DNA from: Flavobacterium sp. MC2016-06
GTDB lineage: Bacteria; Bacteroidota; Bacteroidia; Flavobacteriales; Flavobacteriaceae
Length of the DNA stretch: 64,000 nt
Reading direction: 5' to 3'
Assembly (NCBI RefSeq): GCF_009711165.2
Contig: NZ_WMID02000031.1
Location: 1-64,000, forward strand
Positions 28,339-38,090 of the stretch are shown here, piece after piece. Each line of letters starts with the position of its first letter. Within the stretch, counting starts at the first letter, position 1. The position numbers were made by a program, and so were the translations under genes. Below the pieces are notes generated by a model. It was not told where the DNA came from and did not search any database. It saw only the letters and a program-made list of their open reading frames with translations.

Positions 28339-30513
28339 ATGAAACAAGAAGACAGCAAGGGAGAAAATACTACTTTCTTAAAAAAGGGTTTAGTATTTTT
28401 TATGTTATCATTTTTTTTGGTGCCAAAACTCTATTCCAAAAACGATCAAGAAATAAGCAGTTCAACTGCGGTATTAGAAAGGCTTATTGGTAACAGAGCA
28501 AATGATTTTGAACTCAGTATTATTGAAAATAAAGATAAAAATAATGCTGACTGGTTTGAAATTGAAACAACAGCTTCTAAAGTAAAAATAAAAGGAACAT
28601 CTAATACTGTAATCTGCTACGCTGCTTATAATTTTCTTAAAGAAATTGGAGCTGTTTTGGTAAGCTGGGAAGGAATCAGAGTTAATTTACCAAAGTCGTG
28701 GCCAAAATACTCAAAGAAAGGAAATACACCTTTTAAATACAGAGAATATTTAAATGCCTGTACTTTTGGTTATACTACGCCATGGTGGGACTGGAAACGA
28801 TGGGAACAAGAAATTGACTGGATGGCCATGCACGGCATCAATCTTCCAACTGCAATGGAAGGTCAAGAAGCGGCTTGGCAGCAATTATGGAAAGACTATG
28901 GATTAACAAACAATCAATTAGAAGCTCATTTTGCGGGGCCGGCTTTTTTACCGTGGCAGCGTATGGGAAATATCAACAGTTTAGAAGGTCCATTACCACA
29001 AGAATGGTTTAGTAAAAAAGAAGTACTTCAAAAGCAAATTTTAGAAAGGATGAGAGCATTAGATATGCATCCTGTTGTGCCGGCTTTTAGCGGTTATGTA
29101 CCAAAGGCTTTCGCCGAAAAACATCCAGAAGCTAAAATAACCGAATTAAAATCTTGGTCTGGAGGAGGTTTTGCAAGTACATTTCTATTAGATTCTAAAG
29201 ATCCTTTATTTAAAGAAATAGGAAAACGTTTTATTGAAATTTACACCAAAATGTACGGGAAGTCTAATTTCTATTTAGCCGATTCTTTTAATGAAATTAC
29301 ACCACCGGTTTCTGAGAATAATAAATATGAAGAACTATCCAATTACGGAAGCGCTATTTATGAAACAATTAATGAAGCCGCTCCAGGCGCAGTCTGGGTT
29401 ATGCAGGGATGGCTTTTTGGCGACAACAAAGAATTTTGGACCAAAGAAGCTACAAGTGCATTTTTGAGTAAAGTGCCAAATGACAGATTAATGGTTCAGG
29501 ATTATGCTAATGACAGATATAAAGTTTGGGAAAATCAGGAAGCTTTTTATGGTAAACAATGGACTTATGGTTATGTACATAATTATGGAGGATCAAATCC
29601 GGTATATGGAGATTTGAATTTTTATAAAAATGAATTAACAAGTTTACTTAAGAATCCAAACAGAGGAAATGTTGTTGGGTATGGAGCAATGCCAGAAGGT
29701 TTAAACAACAACTCAATTGTTTATGAATACATTTATGATCTTCCGTGGAGTCAAGGAGAGCAGCCTATAAATGACTGGCTCACTAAATATTTAAATGCGA
29801 GATACGAACAAAAAGTTTCTAAATCTGTTTTTCAAGCATGGGAATTATTATTAGAATCTGTTTACAATGTTAAGTATTGGGAAACACGCTGGTGGAATGA
29901 TAGGGCTGGAGCGTATTTATTATTTAAACGTCCAACAGCAGCAATTACAGAATTTAAAGGAAATCCTGGAGATAAAACAAAATTGAAAGAAGCGCTGGAT
30001 ATTTTAAATAAAGAAGCTAAAAAATACGATAAAAAGAATTTTATTCAATACGATTTAATCGATGCTTCAAGACAATATTATTCACTTTGTATAGATGAAG
30101 ATTTGATGGAATGTGTAAAAGCATATCAGCAGAAAGACATTTCAAAAGGAGATCAATTATTTAAAAAGATAGAAAAACAAGTTTTAGATATAGATAATAT
30201 GATGTCTGGACAACCTTTAAACAGTCTTGATCATTGGGTAAAATCGGCTTCTGATTATGGAAGTTCAAGCGCAGTATCTCAATTATATGTAAAAAATGCA
30301 AAAACATTAATTACACTTTGGGGCGGAGAAGGGCATTTGAATGATTATGCTTCTCGATCTTGGCAAGGCATGTATAAAGGTTTTTATTGGCCAAGATGGA
30401 AAATGTTTTTAGAAGCTCTTAAAAAAGCAGCAGTCAATAATACTCCATTTGATGAAACAAAAGAAAGAGAATCAATTAAAAATTGGGAAATCAAATGGAC
30501 AGAAAAGAATTAA
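28339..30513 (+). CDS. Alpha-N-acetylglucosaminidase, GH89 (NAGLU-like)
   Basis: 724 residues with a hydrophobic export segment after a polar start (FFMLSFFLVPKLYS). The catalytic region shows the GH89 hallmarks: FKYREYLNACTFGYTTPWWDWKRW, MAMHGINLPTAMEGQEAAW, ADSFNE (Glu319, acid/base) and MPEGLNNN (Glu453, nucleophile). GH89 enzymes release terminal alpha-GlcNAc from glycans, as human NAGLU does from heparan sulfate. It stands just upstream of a SusCD pair and two GH92 mannosidases and is probably part of that locus, although a promoter-like gap of about 280 bp separates it from susC. Confidence 0.93.
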   Translation: MKQEDSKGENTTFLKKGLVFFMLSFFLVPKLYSKNDQEISSSTAVLERLIGNRANDFELSIIENKDKNNADWFEIETTASKVKIKGTSNTVICYAAYNFLKEIGAVLVSWEGIRVNLPKSWPKYSKKGNTPFKYREYLNACTFGYTTPWWDWKRWEQEIDWMAMHGINLPTAMEGQEAAWQQLWKDYGLTNNQLEAHFAGPAFLPWQRMGNINSLEGPLPQEWFSKKEVLQKQILERMRALDMHPVVPAFSGYVPKAFAEKHPEAKITELKSWSGGGFASTFLLDSKDPLFKEIGKRFIEIYTKMYGKSNFYLADSFNEITPPVSENNKYEELSNYGSAIYETINEAAPGAVWVMQGWLFGDNKEFWTKEATSAFLSKVPNDRLMVQDYANDRYKVWENQEAFYGKQWTYGYVHNYGGSNPVYGDLNFYKNELTSLLKNPNRGNVVGYGAMPEGLNNNSIVYEYIYDLPWSQGEQPINDWLTKYLNARYEQKVSKSVFQAWELLLESVYNVKYWETRWWNDRAGAYLLFKRPTAAITEFKGNPGDKTKLKEALDILNKEAKKYDKKNFIQYDLIDASRQYYSLCIDEDLMECVKAYQQKDISKGDQLFKKIEKQVLDIDNMMSGQPLNSLDHWVKSASDYGSSSAVSQLYVKNAKTLITLWGGEGHLNDYASRSWQGMYKGFYWPRWKMFLEALKKAAVNNTPFDETKERESIKNWEIKWTEKN

Positions 30514-30728
30514 TTAAAATACAGATGACTCAATTTTTACGTATATAAATAAAATATAGCTTTAAATTTTAGTTAATATTTTAAACTGTGATTAATAAGA
30601 GAACCAAAAAAATATAAAGCTAATTAATTAATAAGTTTTTAACTATATAATTTTAGAAAAACAACTTTACAAAGCCTTGCAAACATTGACTTTAAAAGAA
30701 TTATCCATGTTTATGAATAACTTGTCCA

Positions 30729-30758
30729 TTTGTTAACATTTCTTTACCATTAATTTCG
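30729..30758 (+). promoter_or_regulatory. Bacteroidota-type promoter upstream of the susC-like gene
   Basis: TTTG at 30729-30732 and TAATTTCG at 30751-30758, with 18 bases between, resemble the -33 TTTG and -7 TAnnTTTG boxes. They lie about 35 bp before the ATG. Confidence 0.45.
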
Positions 30759-30791
30759 TCAATCTATTTAACCAATTAACCAAATATCACA

Positions 30792-33700
30792 ATGGAAAAA
30801 CTTAAACTTTTATTATTAGCCTTTTTCTTTGTTTTATCATTTAATACTTGGGCACAAAAAACAGAAGTGTCCGGTATTATTTTAGATGACAAAGGTCTTC
30901 CACTGCCAGCAGCTAATGTGCTTGAAAAAGGTACTACTAATTCTGTAACAACAGATTTTGATGGGAAATTTAAATTTTCGGCTTCAAACAAAAATGCGAC
31001 ATTAATAATCTCTTACATTGGATTTGAAGATCAGTCTTTAAAATTAGACGGAACAAAATCAAATTTTTCAATTAAGTTAAAATCTAACACAACAAACCTA
31101 GAGCAGGTCGTGGTAGTAGGTTATGGAAAAGGATCTCGTAAAAACTTGACCACATCTGTAACGTCTATTAAAGCAGAAGAATTAAATAGAGGAGCCATCA
31201 GCGATGTAGGACAGTTACTGCAAGGTAAAGTCTCTGGTCTTAACATTTCATCAAGTGGCGACCCAACAAAAACAGCATCTGTAGTTTTACGTGGTGTATC
31301 TACATTAAACAGTTCACAAGGACCGTTTTATGTGGTAGATGGTGTACCGGGAGTTGATATTTCGATCATTGCTCCAGATGATATTGCTACGATAGATGTA
31401 TTAAAAGATGCGGCTGCAACAGCAATTTATGGTAACCGTGCTGCAAATGGAGTAATTATGGTTACAACCAAAAGAGGTGGTAAAGACAGAACTCAAATCG
31501 CATACAACGGTTATTTTGGTTTAGAAGAAGTATCAAATCAGTTGGATATGATGAATGCTGATCAGCTGAGAGCTTTTACAGTAAAAAACAATTTAAATTT
31601 TACGCCAGAAAATGACAAAGGCGCAAACACAAACTGGCAGAAAGAAATTTTAAGACCAGGAAGAGCACAGTCAAGCAGTCATAACTTATCGATGAGCGGT
31701 GGCGGTGATCACGGAAATTATACAGCAAGTATAACTTCTCTAGAAAAAGAAGGAGTACTTCAAAAAAGTGATTTCTCTCGTGTAATTGCACGTTTATCTG
31801 TTGAGCAGTTTGCATTTGATGACAAAGTAAAATTTGGTTTAAATGTTACCAATTCAAGCAGTAAATACCAAAATGTACCACAGCGTAATACTGTTTTATT
31901 ACAATCTGTAAGTTATCTTCCAATTTCTCCAGTAAAAAATGCAGATGGAAGTTATTTCGAAAATTTTATCAGCACAGGATATTTTAATCCAGTAGCTTTA
32001 ATCGATCACGGAACAGACGAAACAAAAACAAACAACCTTGTAGGGAATCTTACTGCAGAAGTAAAACTTCCTTTTGGATTTACTTATAATTTAAACATTG
32101 CACACCAAAAATTAACTGCTTCTCATGGAGAATTCTATGACAGCTATTATTCAAAATACAATAGTGCCAATTTTTACAACAATCCAGATCCACCTTTAAC
32201 AAAAACATTAATTAATTTTGGTGTAAATGGTTCAGCATTAAGAAACAACTACGAAAACACTAATAATATAGTAGAGAGTTTCTTAACATGGGATAAAGCA
32301 TTAGGAAGCCATAAAATAAAAGCGGTTTTAGGTTACTCTTGGCAAGAAAACACATTGGGAGATGGATTTCAAGCAACATCTACTAATTTCCCAACAGACA
32401 ATGTAGGATACAACAACCTTGCTTTAAGTAACTATACTTCGGTAAATGGTTATGTAGTAAATTTTGGAGACAGTAAAGCATATCAAAAAACACGTTTAAT
32501 TGGTGAGTTTGCTCGTTTAAACTACAACTATGAAGACAAATACCTTTTGCAGGGAACTATTAGAAGAGATGGTGGTTCTGTATTTGGAAAGAACAATCAA
32601 TGGGGTTATTTCCCTTCTGTAGGAGCTGCTTGGAGAGTAGACAAAGAAAACTTCATGAAAAATCAAAAATTTTTCAGCGACTTAAAATTCCGTGGAAGTT
32701 ATGGAGTAACAGGAAATTCATCAGGATTTAATGCTTATACAGCGCAGTTTATCTCTGGAAGTTTAGGAACTTTTTATTATAACGGAGCACAAATTGGAGC
32801 TTACGGACCAAATCAGGCTGCAAACCCAGATTTGAAATGGGAAAAAACGGCTACTGCAAACATTGGAGTTGATTTTGCAATCTTAAAAGGAAAAGTAACA
32901 GGTTCTGTTGATTTGTATGATAAAAAAACAACCGACATGATTTTTAATTATGCTGTAAATCCAGTACTTGTACCAGTAGGAACAATTGTAGCAAATGGAG
33001 GAACAATGTCTAATAAAGGTATAGAGGTGAGTTTAGGTGCAACTCCTGTTAAAACAGCAAATTTTAGCTGGTCTACAAATTTGAATTTAGCAAGCAACAA
33101 AAACAAAATTGTAAAATTGACTAATCCTTTCTTTATTGGAGGAGATTCTATACGTCGTGTACAGCCAGATGGCGGTGGACAAACAGGAAGTACTTTACAA
33201 ATCTTTAAAGAAGGAAAACCTCTTGGTGAATTCTTTACACTTAAATACGCAGGAAAAAATGCAAACGGTGTTTCTCAATATTATGATAAAAATAACAACC
33301 TGACTACAACACCACTAATTGGAACAGATTACCACTATGCAGGAAGTGCGCAGCCAAAATTATTATTAGGATGGGGGAATAATTTTCAATACAAGAAATT
33401 TGATTTAAGTGTTTTCTTTAGAGGAGTTTTTGGTAATAAAATCTTCAATGCAACCCGTGCCGATTTATTTAGACCAAGCACAGCAATGACAAGTAATATT
33501 TTAGTTGATGCACAAGATGAATCACCAAATGATCTTAATGCTTACAAATATTCAACTCGTTTTATAGAAGATGGAAGTTACCTGAGATTAGACAATATGA
33601 CCTTAGGATACAATTTTGGTAAAATGGGCAGATTTATTCAAAACGTACGTATTTACGAAACCATAAACAATGTATTTGTAATTACTAAGTATTCAGGAGT

Positions 33701-33803
33701 TGATCCAGAAGTAGAACAAGGAGGAACGGCTCCCGGTGTAGATTCTAATAATTTTTATCCAAAAACCAGAACGTATCTGTTTGGTGTAAACGTGATATTC
33801 TAA
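30792..33803 (+). CDS. SusC-like TonB-linked outer-membrane glycan importer
   Basis: 1003 residues: signal peptide ending TWAQ, CarboxypepD_reg-like domain (about 24-105), a TonB-box-like region and the SusC signature LEQVVVVGYG, a plug domain with YVVDGVPG and the AATAIYGNRAANGVIMVTTKRG segment, then a large barrel ending in FGVNVIF. With the SusD-like lipoprotein 18 bp downstream it forms the pump that takes oligosaccharides across the outer membrane with TonB energy. The glycan cannot be read from it directly; the adjacent GH89 and GH92 genes suggest a mannose-rich, alpha-GlcNAc-bearing substrate. Confidence 0.97.
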   Translation: MEKLKLLLLAFFFVLSFNTWAQKTEVSGIILDDKGLPLPAANVLEKGTTNSVTTDFDGKFKFSASNKNATLIISYIGFEDQSLKLDGTKSNFSIKLKSNTTNLEQVVVVGYGKGSRKNLTTSVTSIKAEELNRGAISDVGQLLQGKVSGLNISSSGDPTKTASVVLRGVSTLNSSQGPFYVVDGVPGVDISIIAPDDIATIDVLKDAAATAIYGNRAANGVIMVTTKRGGKDRTQIAYNGYFGLEEVSNQLDMMNADQLRAFTVKNNLNFTPENDKGANTNWQKEILRPGRAQSSSHNLSMSGGGDHGNYTASITSLEKEGVLQKSDFSRVIARLSVEQFAFDDKVKFGLNVTNSSSKYQNVPQRNTVLLQSVSYLPISPVKNADGSYFENFISTGYFNPVALIDHGTDETKTNNLVGNLTAEVKLPFGFTYNLNIAHQKLTASHGEFYDSYYSKYNSANFYNNPDPPLTKTLINFGVNGSALRNNYENTNNIVESFLTWDKALGSHKIKAVLGYSWQENTLGDGFQATSTNFPTDNVGYNNLALSNYTSVNGYVVNFGDSKAYQKTRLIGEFARLNYNYEDKYLLQGTIRRDGGSVFGKNNQWGYFPSVGAAWRVDKENFMKNQKFFSDLKFRGSYGVTGNSSGFNAYTAQFISGSLGTFYYNGAQIGAYGPNQAANPDLKWEKTATANIGVDFAILKGKVTGSVDLYDKKTTDMIFNYAVNPVLVPVGTIVANGGTMSNKGIEVSLGATPVKTANFSWSTNLNLASNKNKIVKLTNPFFIGGDSIRRVQPDGGGQTGSTLQIFKEGKPLGEFFTLKYAGKNANGVSQYYDKNNNLTTTPLIGTDYHYAGSAQPKLLLGWGNNFQYKKFDLSVFFRGVFGNKIFNATRADLFRPSTAMTSNILVDAQDESPNDLNAYKYSTRFIEDGSYLRLDNMTLGYNFGKMGRFIQNVRIYETINNVFVITKYSGVDPEVEQGGTAPGVDSNNFYPKTRTYLFGVNVIF

Positions 33804-33821
33804 AAATTAAATTGTAACATT

Positions 33822-35435
33822 ATGAAAAAGATATTAAAATATATAGGGCTTCCAGTATTAATGGTTGGTTTATTGTACTCTTGCGAAGATCTAGATGTGC
33901 CAATTACGACACAGCTTACACCAGACGTTTTTCCTCAAAACTCAACACAATATATTCAGACAACAGGTCCCGTTTATTCTGCTTTCCGCGGTGAGTTTTC
34001 ATTTGCTTGGTGGTGGTCACAATCACTATCTACAGACGAAGCAATTATGCCTGCAAGAGGAGGTAACTGGTTTGATAACAGAAACTATATCTCAATGCAT
34101 TACCATGACTGGACACCAGACAATGGTATTATAGGAAGTCTTTGGGACTGGTCATCTAAAGTAATTGGAACCAGTAATCAGGCCGTTTCAATCTTAAATA
34201 CAGCAATGCCAGAAGGTGCAGAGAAAAAAACGTTGATATCTGAACTTAAAACGATGCGTGCTATCTCTTATTTTATGTTGATGGACAGCTATGGCGATGT
34301 TCCCTTAGATACGGTTTACGGAGACTTTACAGCACATTCTAAAACGAGTAGAAAAGAGGTTTTTAATTTTATTGAAAAAGAATTAAAAAAGGCAATTCCT
34401 AACTTAAATCCAGCAACGGGAGTTTCTACTTACGGAAGACCAAACAAGCAGACAGCCAATGCCATGCTTGCTAAATTGTATTTGAATGCAGAAGTGTATA
34501 CAGGAGCGCCTCGTTATGATGAAGCAATTGCAGCCTGCGATCAGGTAATTAGTTCAAACTTATACAATATTGAGCCAAGAGCAACTTATCTGCAGATGTT
34601 TTATCCAACCAATGGGCCGCAGATGAAAGAATTTATCTTTGCAGTTCCTTACGATCCAACCGCTACAACTGTTGGTTTCAACGGGCAAATGTACCATTCA
34701 CGTTATGATGTACCGCGTTCTGAAAGAGCAAAATTTGGACTGGCTTTTACACCTAGTGCACCTAGAAGTACAATACCAGAATTTTATGCCTTGTTTAATG
34801 ATGCAAACGATATTCGAAACAAACAATGGTTAACAGGTTTGCAATTTATGAATGATGGTGTTACACCAGTAATGGTTACAACAACCAAAAAAGGATATGA
34901 TCAGTTTTACACTGGCTCAGACGGAAGTGCAGCTTATACCTATCAGGTAAATTTAACACCAGATATTATCCTTCGTCAAAGTGTTCCTCTGTTTGATTTA
35001 GGTAATGATGAAATTGCTTGGAACATGGGATACAGAAATATTAAATTTTATCCAGATGCTAGTTCTACAAGCCGTAATCAAAATAATGATGTACCATTTT
35101 TGCGTTATTCAGATGTATTGTTAATGAAAGCCGAAGCGATCCTAAGAGGCGGCAGTGCAACTTTAGCACAAACTCCTGTAGTATTAGTAAATATGGTTCG
35201 TTCTAACCGTACAACATCTACAGCTTGGAGCAGTGTAACGCTAGAAGATCTTTACAAAGAAAGAAGCCGTGAGTTTGCTCAAGAAGCATGGCATAGAAAC
35301 GATATGATACGTTTTGGAAAATATGAAGGACAATGGGGATACAAAACCAATACAGATACCTATCGTCGTGTTTTCCCAATACCAACCAATGCAATGGTTT
35401 TAAATCCAGCTCTAACTCAGAATCCAGGATATTAA
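33822..35435 (+). CDS. SusD/RagB-like surface glycan-binding lipoprotein
   Basis: 537 residues beginning with a lipoprotein signal (VLMVGLLYSC, lipidated Cys21). The helical SusD features are present: RAISYFMLMDSYGDVPLDT, KQTANAMLAKLYLNAEVYTG, VPFLRYSDVLLMKAEAI, and the C-terminal ERSREFAQEAWHRNDMIRFGKY with the VFPIPTNAM end. It caps the SusC barrel and binds the glycan at the cell surface. A terminator follows, so the SusCD pair can be transcribed as a unit apart from the downstream hydrolases. Confidence 0.97.
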   Translation: MKKILKYIGLPVLMVGLLYSCEDLDVPITTQLTPDVFPQNSTQYIQTTGPVYSAFRGEFSFAWWWSQSLSTDEAIMPARGGNWFDNRNYISMHYHDWTPDNGIIGSLWDWSSKVIGTSNQAVSILNTAMPEGAEKKTLISELKTMRAISYFMLMDSYGDVPLDTVYGDFTAHSKTSRKEVFNFIEKELKKAIPNLNPATGVSTYGRPNKQTANAMLAKLYLNAEVYTGAPRYDEAIAACDQVISSNLYNIEPRATYLQMFYPTNGPQMKEFIFAVPYDPTATTVGFNGQMYHSRYDVPRSERAKFGLAFTPSAPRSTIPEFYALFNDANDIRNKQWLTGLQFMNDGVTPVMVTTTKKGYDQFYTGSDGSAAYTYQVNLTPDIILRQSVPLFDLGNDEIAWNMGYRNIKFYPDASSTSRNQNNDVPFLRYSDVLLMKAEAILRGGSATLAQTPVVLVNMVRSNRTTSTAWSSVTLEDLYKERSREFAQEAWHRNDMIRFGKYEGQWGYKTNTDTYRRVFPIPTNAMVLNPALTQNPGY

Positions 35436-35482
35436 AAATAAGATTTTAGTTAAGTACGCATTATAATCTAATATTAATTTTG

Positions 35483-35517
35483 AAAGGAGAGGAGCGTAAA
35501 AAATCTTCTCCTTTTTT
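35483..35517 (+). terminator. Intrinsic terminator after susD
   Basis: An 11-bp stem AAAGGAGAGGA with its partner (one wobble), a 10-base loop and a T-run. The rest of the gap to 35763 shows no gene; TATTTTTG at 35699-35706 is a possible -7 box for the next unit, without a clear -33 partner. Confidence 0.7.
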
Positions 35518-35763
35518 ACTAAAAGAAAGCTGCTTTTTTTTCTCATAAGAAAAAATCAGTTTAGTTTGATTTTGTTTGAATGACACAAAGTTTAATCGAA
35601 TGTATTTTGCACCAGTAATGAAAGATTAAGCTTTGTAACATTCTATCAAATTATGTTTTGAGATTACATAATAACTCTCCGTTTAATACTAGGTCTTATA
35701 TTTTTGATTTAAAAATAAATCAGTATAAAAAATCCTATTGCCCTACCAATACAAACAGAATAA

Positions 35764-38073
35764 ATGGAATTAAATAAAATCTATAAAATAGGACGCATTG
35801 GAGTAAGTATAGCACTTATTTTTTTAGTGTCATGTAAAAGCCAGAAAGAAGTTTCTCTAAAAAAGAAAGTCTTATCAGATATGGTTTACCCGTTACTGGA
35901 CACAGAAAATTCAAGATGGTTTTACTTTTCATCCGCAAGCCGTCCGTTTGGTATGGTCAACTTAAATCCCGATACAGAAATTAACGGCGATTGGGGAGGC
36001 GGATATAAATATACTACAGATACAGTTAAAGGTTTTAGCCATGTACACGAATGGCAGATGTCTGGAGTATCGGTAATGCCCGTAACCATTACAGCAGCAA
36101 ACAAACCAACTATTTTTAAAGATTTTTATTCCAAATTCAGCCATAAAACCGAAATTATAACACCAGGATATCATTCACTAAAATTAGATCGATATCAGAT
36201 AATTACAGAATTAACCAGCACACCAAGGGTTGGATTTCATCAATATACTTTTCCTATAAACTCACAAAAAGCAGTTCTTTTTAATCTGAATACTATTTTA
36301 GGACCATGTGAAAATACCAATGGAAAATTAGAAAAAAACAATGATTATGAACTTTCGGGATCATTAGTTTTGAGTACCAATTTTAGACGACCAAAACCAT
36401 TAACCGTATTTTTTAAAATTAAAACCAATGAGCCAATTTCTGCTATAGAAAAAGATAATGCGACAGGTAATTATTTAATTAATTTTAGTCAAGCTAAAGA
36501 AAAAATATTGATGAAAGTTGGTATTTCTTATACTTCAATAGAAAATGCCAACAACAATATAGAAACAGAATTACCATATTGGAACTTTAATAAAACCGTT
36601 GCAGATTCTAGAAAAGTTTGGAGCGATTTATTAGGAAGAATAAAAATTGAAGGCGGAACAGAAACGGATCAAAGAAGATTTTACACTGATTTATGGCATG
36701 CACTGCAAGGGAGAAAAATGATCAGTGATGCAAATGGAGCCTATCCTGATAATACAGGTGACAAATTCAGAGTGGGACAATTGCCATTAAATCTAGACGG
36801 AAAACCAAAATTCAATCATTATAATTCAGATGCTTTTTGGGGCGCACAATGGACAATAAATAATCTTTGGGGATTGGTTTATCCTGAAATTATGGAAGAA
36901 TTTGTGTATTCCTTAATGCAGTATTATAAAGACGGAGGAATGATTCCGCGTGGGCCTGCAGGCGGAAATGACACCTACGTAATGACGGGAGCTTCAGCAA
37001 CACCATTTATTGTCAGCGCCATTCAAAAGGGAATTGTAAAAGACGATTTAGAAGCTATTTATACAGCGCTCAAAAAAAATCATATGCCGGGCGGAATTAT
37101 GGAAAAAGCCGGATATGAGCATAACACCAACATTGGCGGCGGCTTAAAATATTATTTAGAAAAAGGCTATGTACCATATCCGCTTCCTGATGGTAATTTC
37201 GGAAGCCACGAAGACGGAGCAAGTCAGACTTTAGAATACGCTTATCAAGATTGGACTTTGGCGCAATTGGCTAAAAAATTAAATCATGAAGAAGATTATA
37301 ATTACTTCATGAAAAGATCTAAAAATTATCAAAATGTTTTTGATTCAAAAATAGGCTGGATGCGTCCGAAAAACGTTGACGGAAAATGGCGTGAAAATTA
37401 CGATCCATACCAATATGAAAATGGATTTATAGAATCAAATGGCGCACAATCAACATGGTTTGTACCGCATGATATCGAAGGTTTGGCAGCTTTAATGGGG
37501 GGAAAAGAAAAAGCCATAATAAAATTAAATGCACAATTTGAAGGCGCTAAAAAGCAAAACTATACTTCTGGTACATCGCATGACGCAGAATTACACCCAG
37601 AATTCAGCAGAATTCCTGTGAATTTTGGTAATCAGCCATCGATGCAAACCTCTAATATTTTCACCCTTTTAGGAAGACCAGATTTGACGCAATATTGGAC
37701 TAGAAATGTAGTCCAAGCAACTTTCAGCGGCTTATCTCCAGCGACTGGTTATAACGGCGACGAAGATCAAGGTTTAATGGGAAGTTTAAATGTATTGCTA
37801 AAACTTGGTTTATTTCAAATGAACGGAGGAACAGACAAAGATGCAGTTTATCAAATCGGAAGCCCAATGTTTACTAAGGTTACCATAGCGTTAAATCCGA
37901 AGTATTACTCTGGAAAAACCTTTGTCATTAAAGCTGCAAACAATAGCTTTGAAAATATTTATATAAAAGACATAAAATACAACAATAAAGCCGTACCAAA
38001 TTTTAGTCTTTCGCATGAAGAGATTACAAACGGAGGGGAATTATTTTTAGAAATGTCAGATAAACCAAAATAG
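35764..38073 (+). CDS. GH92 alpha-mannosidase, lipoprotein (first copy)
   Basis: 769 residues with a lipoprotein signal (IALIFLVSC, Cys24), so it is probably anchored in the outer or cell-surface membrane. GH92 landmarks: the N-terminal DTENSRWFYFSSASRPFGMVNLNPD, FSHVHEWQMSG, the (alpha/alpha)6 domain with RRFYTDLWHALQGR, and the late GYNGDEDQGLMGSLNVLLKLGLF segment that holds the catalytic acids. GH92 enzymes are calcium-dependent exo-alpha-mannosidases. Its NGDEDQG motif differs from the NDDSGAMS form in the second copy, so the two probably have different linkage preferences. Confidence 0.93.
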   Translation: MELNKIYKIGRIGVSIALIFLVSCKSQKEVSLKKKVLSDMVYPLLDTENSRWFYFSSASRPFGMVNLNPDTEINGDWGGGYKYTTDTVKGFSHVHEWQMSGVSVMPVTITAANKPTIFKDFYSKFSHKTEIITPGYHSLKLDRYQIITELTSTPRVGFHQYTFPINSQKAVLFNLNTILGPCENTNGKLEKNNDYELSGSLVLSTNFRRPKPLTVFFKIKTNEPISAIEKDNATGNYLINFSQAKEKILMKVGISYTSIENANNNIETELPYWNFNKTVADSRKVWSDLLGRIKIEGGTETDQRRFYTDLWHALQGRKMISDANGAYPDNTGDKFRVGQLPLNLDGKPKFNHYNSDAFWGAQWTINNLWGLVYPEIMEEFVYSLMQYYKDGGMIPRGPAGGNDTYVMTGASATPFIVSAIQKGIVKDDLEAIYTALKKNHMPGGIMEKAGYEHNTNIGGGLKYYLEKGYVPYPLPDGNFGSHEDGASQTLEYAYQDWTLAQLAKKLNHEEDYNYFMKRSKNYQNVFDSKIGWMRPKNVDGKWRENYDPYQYENGFIESNGAQSTWFVPHDIEGLAALMGGKEKAIIKLNAQFEGAKKQNYTSGTSHDAELHPEFSRIPVNFGNQPSMQTSNIFTLLGRPDLTQYWTRNVVQATFSGLSPATGYNGDEDQGLMGSLNVLLKLGLFQMNGGTDKDAVYQIGSPMFTKVTIALNPKYYSGKTFVIKAANNSFENIYIKDIKYNNKAVPNFSLSHEEITNGGELFLEMSDKPK

Positions 38074-38090
38074 TAAAGAAATAATACGAA

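Noticed and set aside
33895..34134. 79-residue plus-strand frame in the susD gene
   Set aside because: Out-of-frame shadow; the SusD frame has full family support across this stretch.
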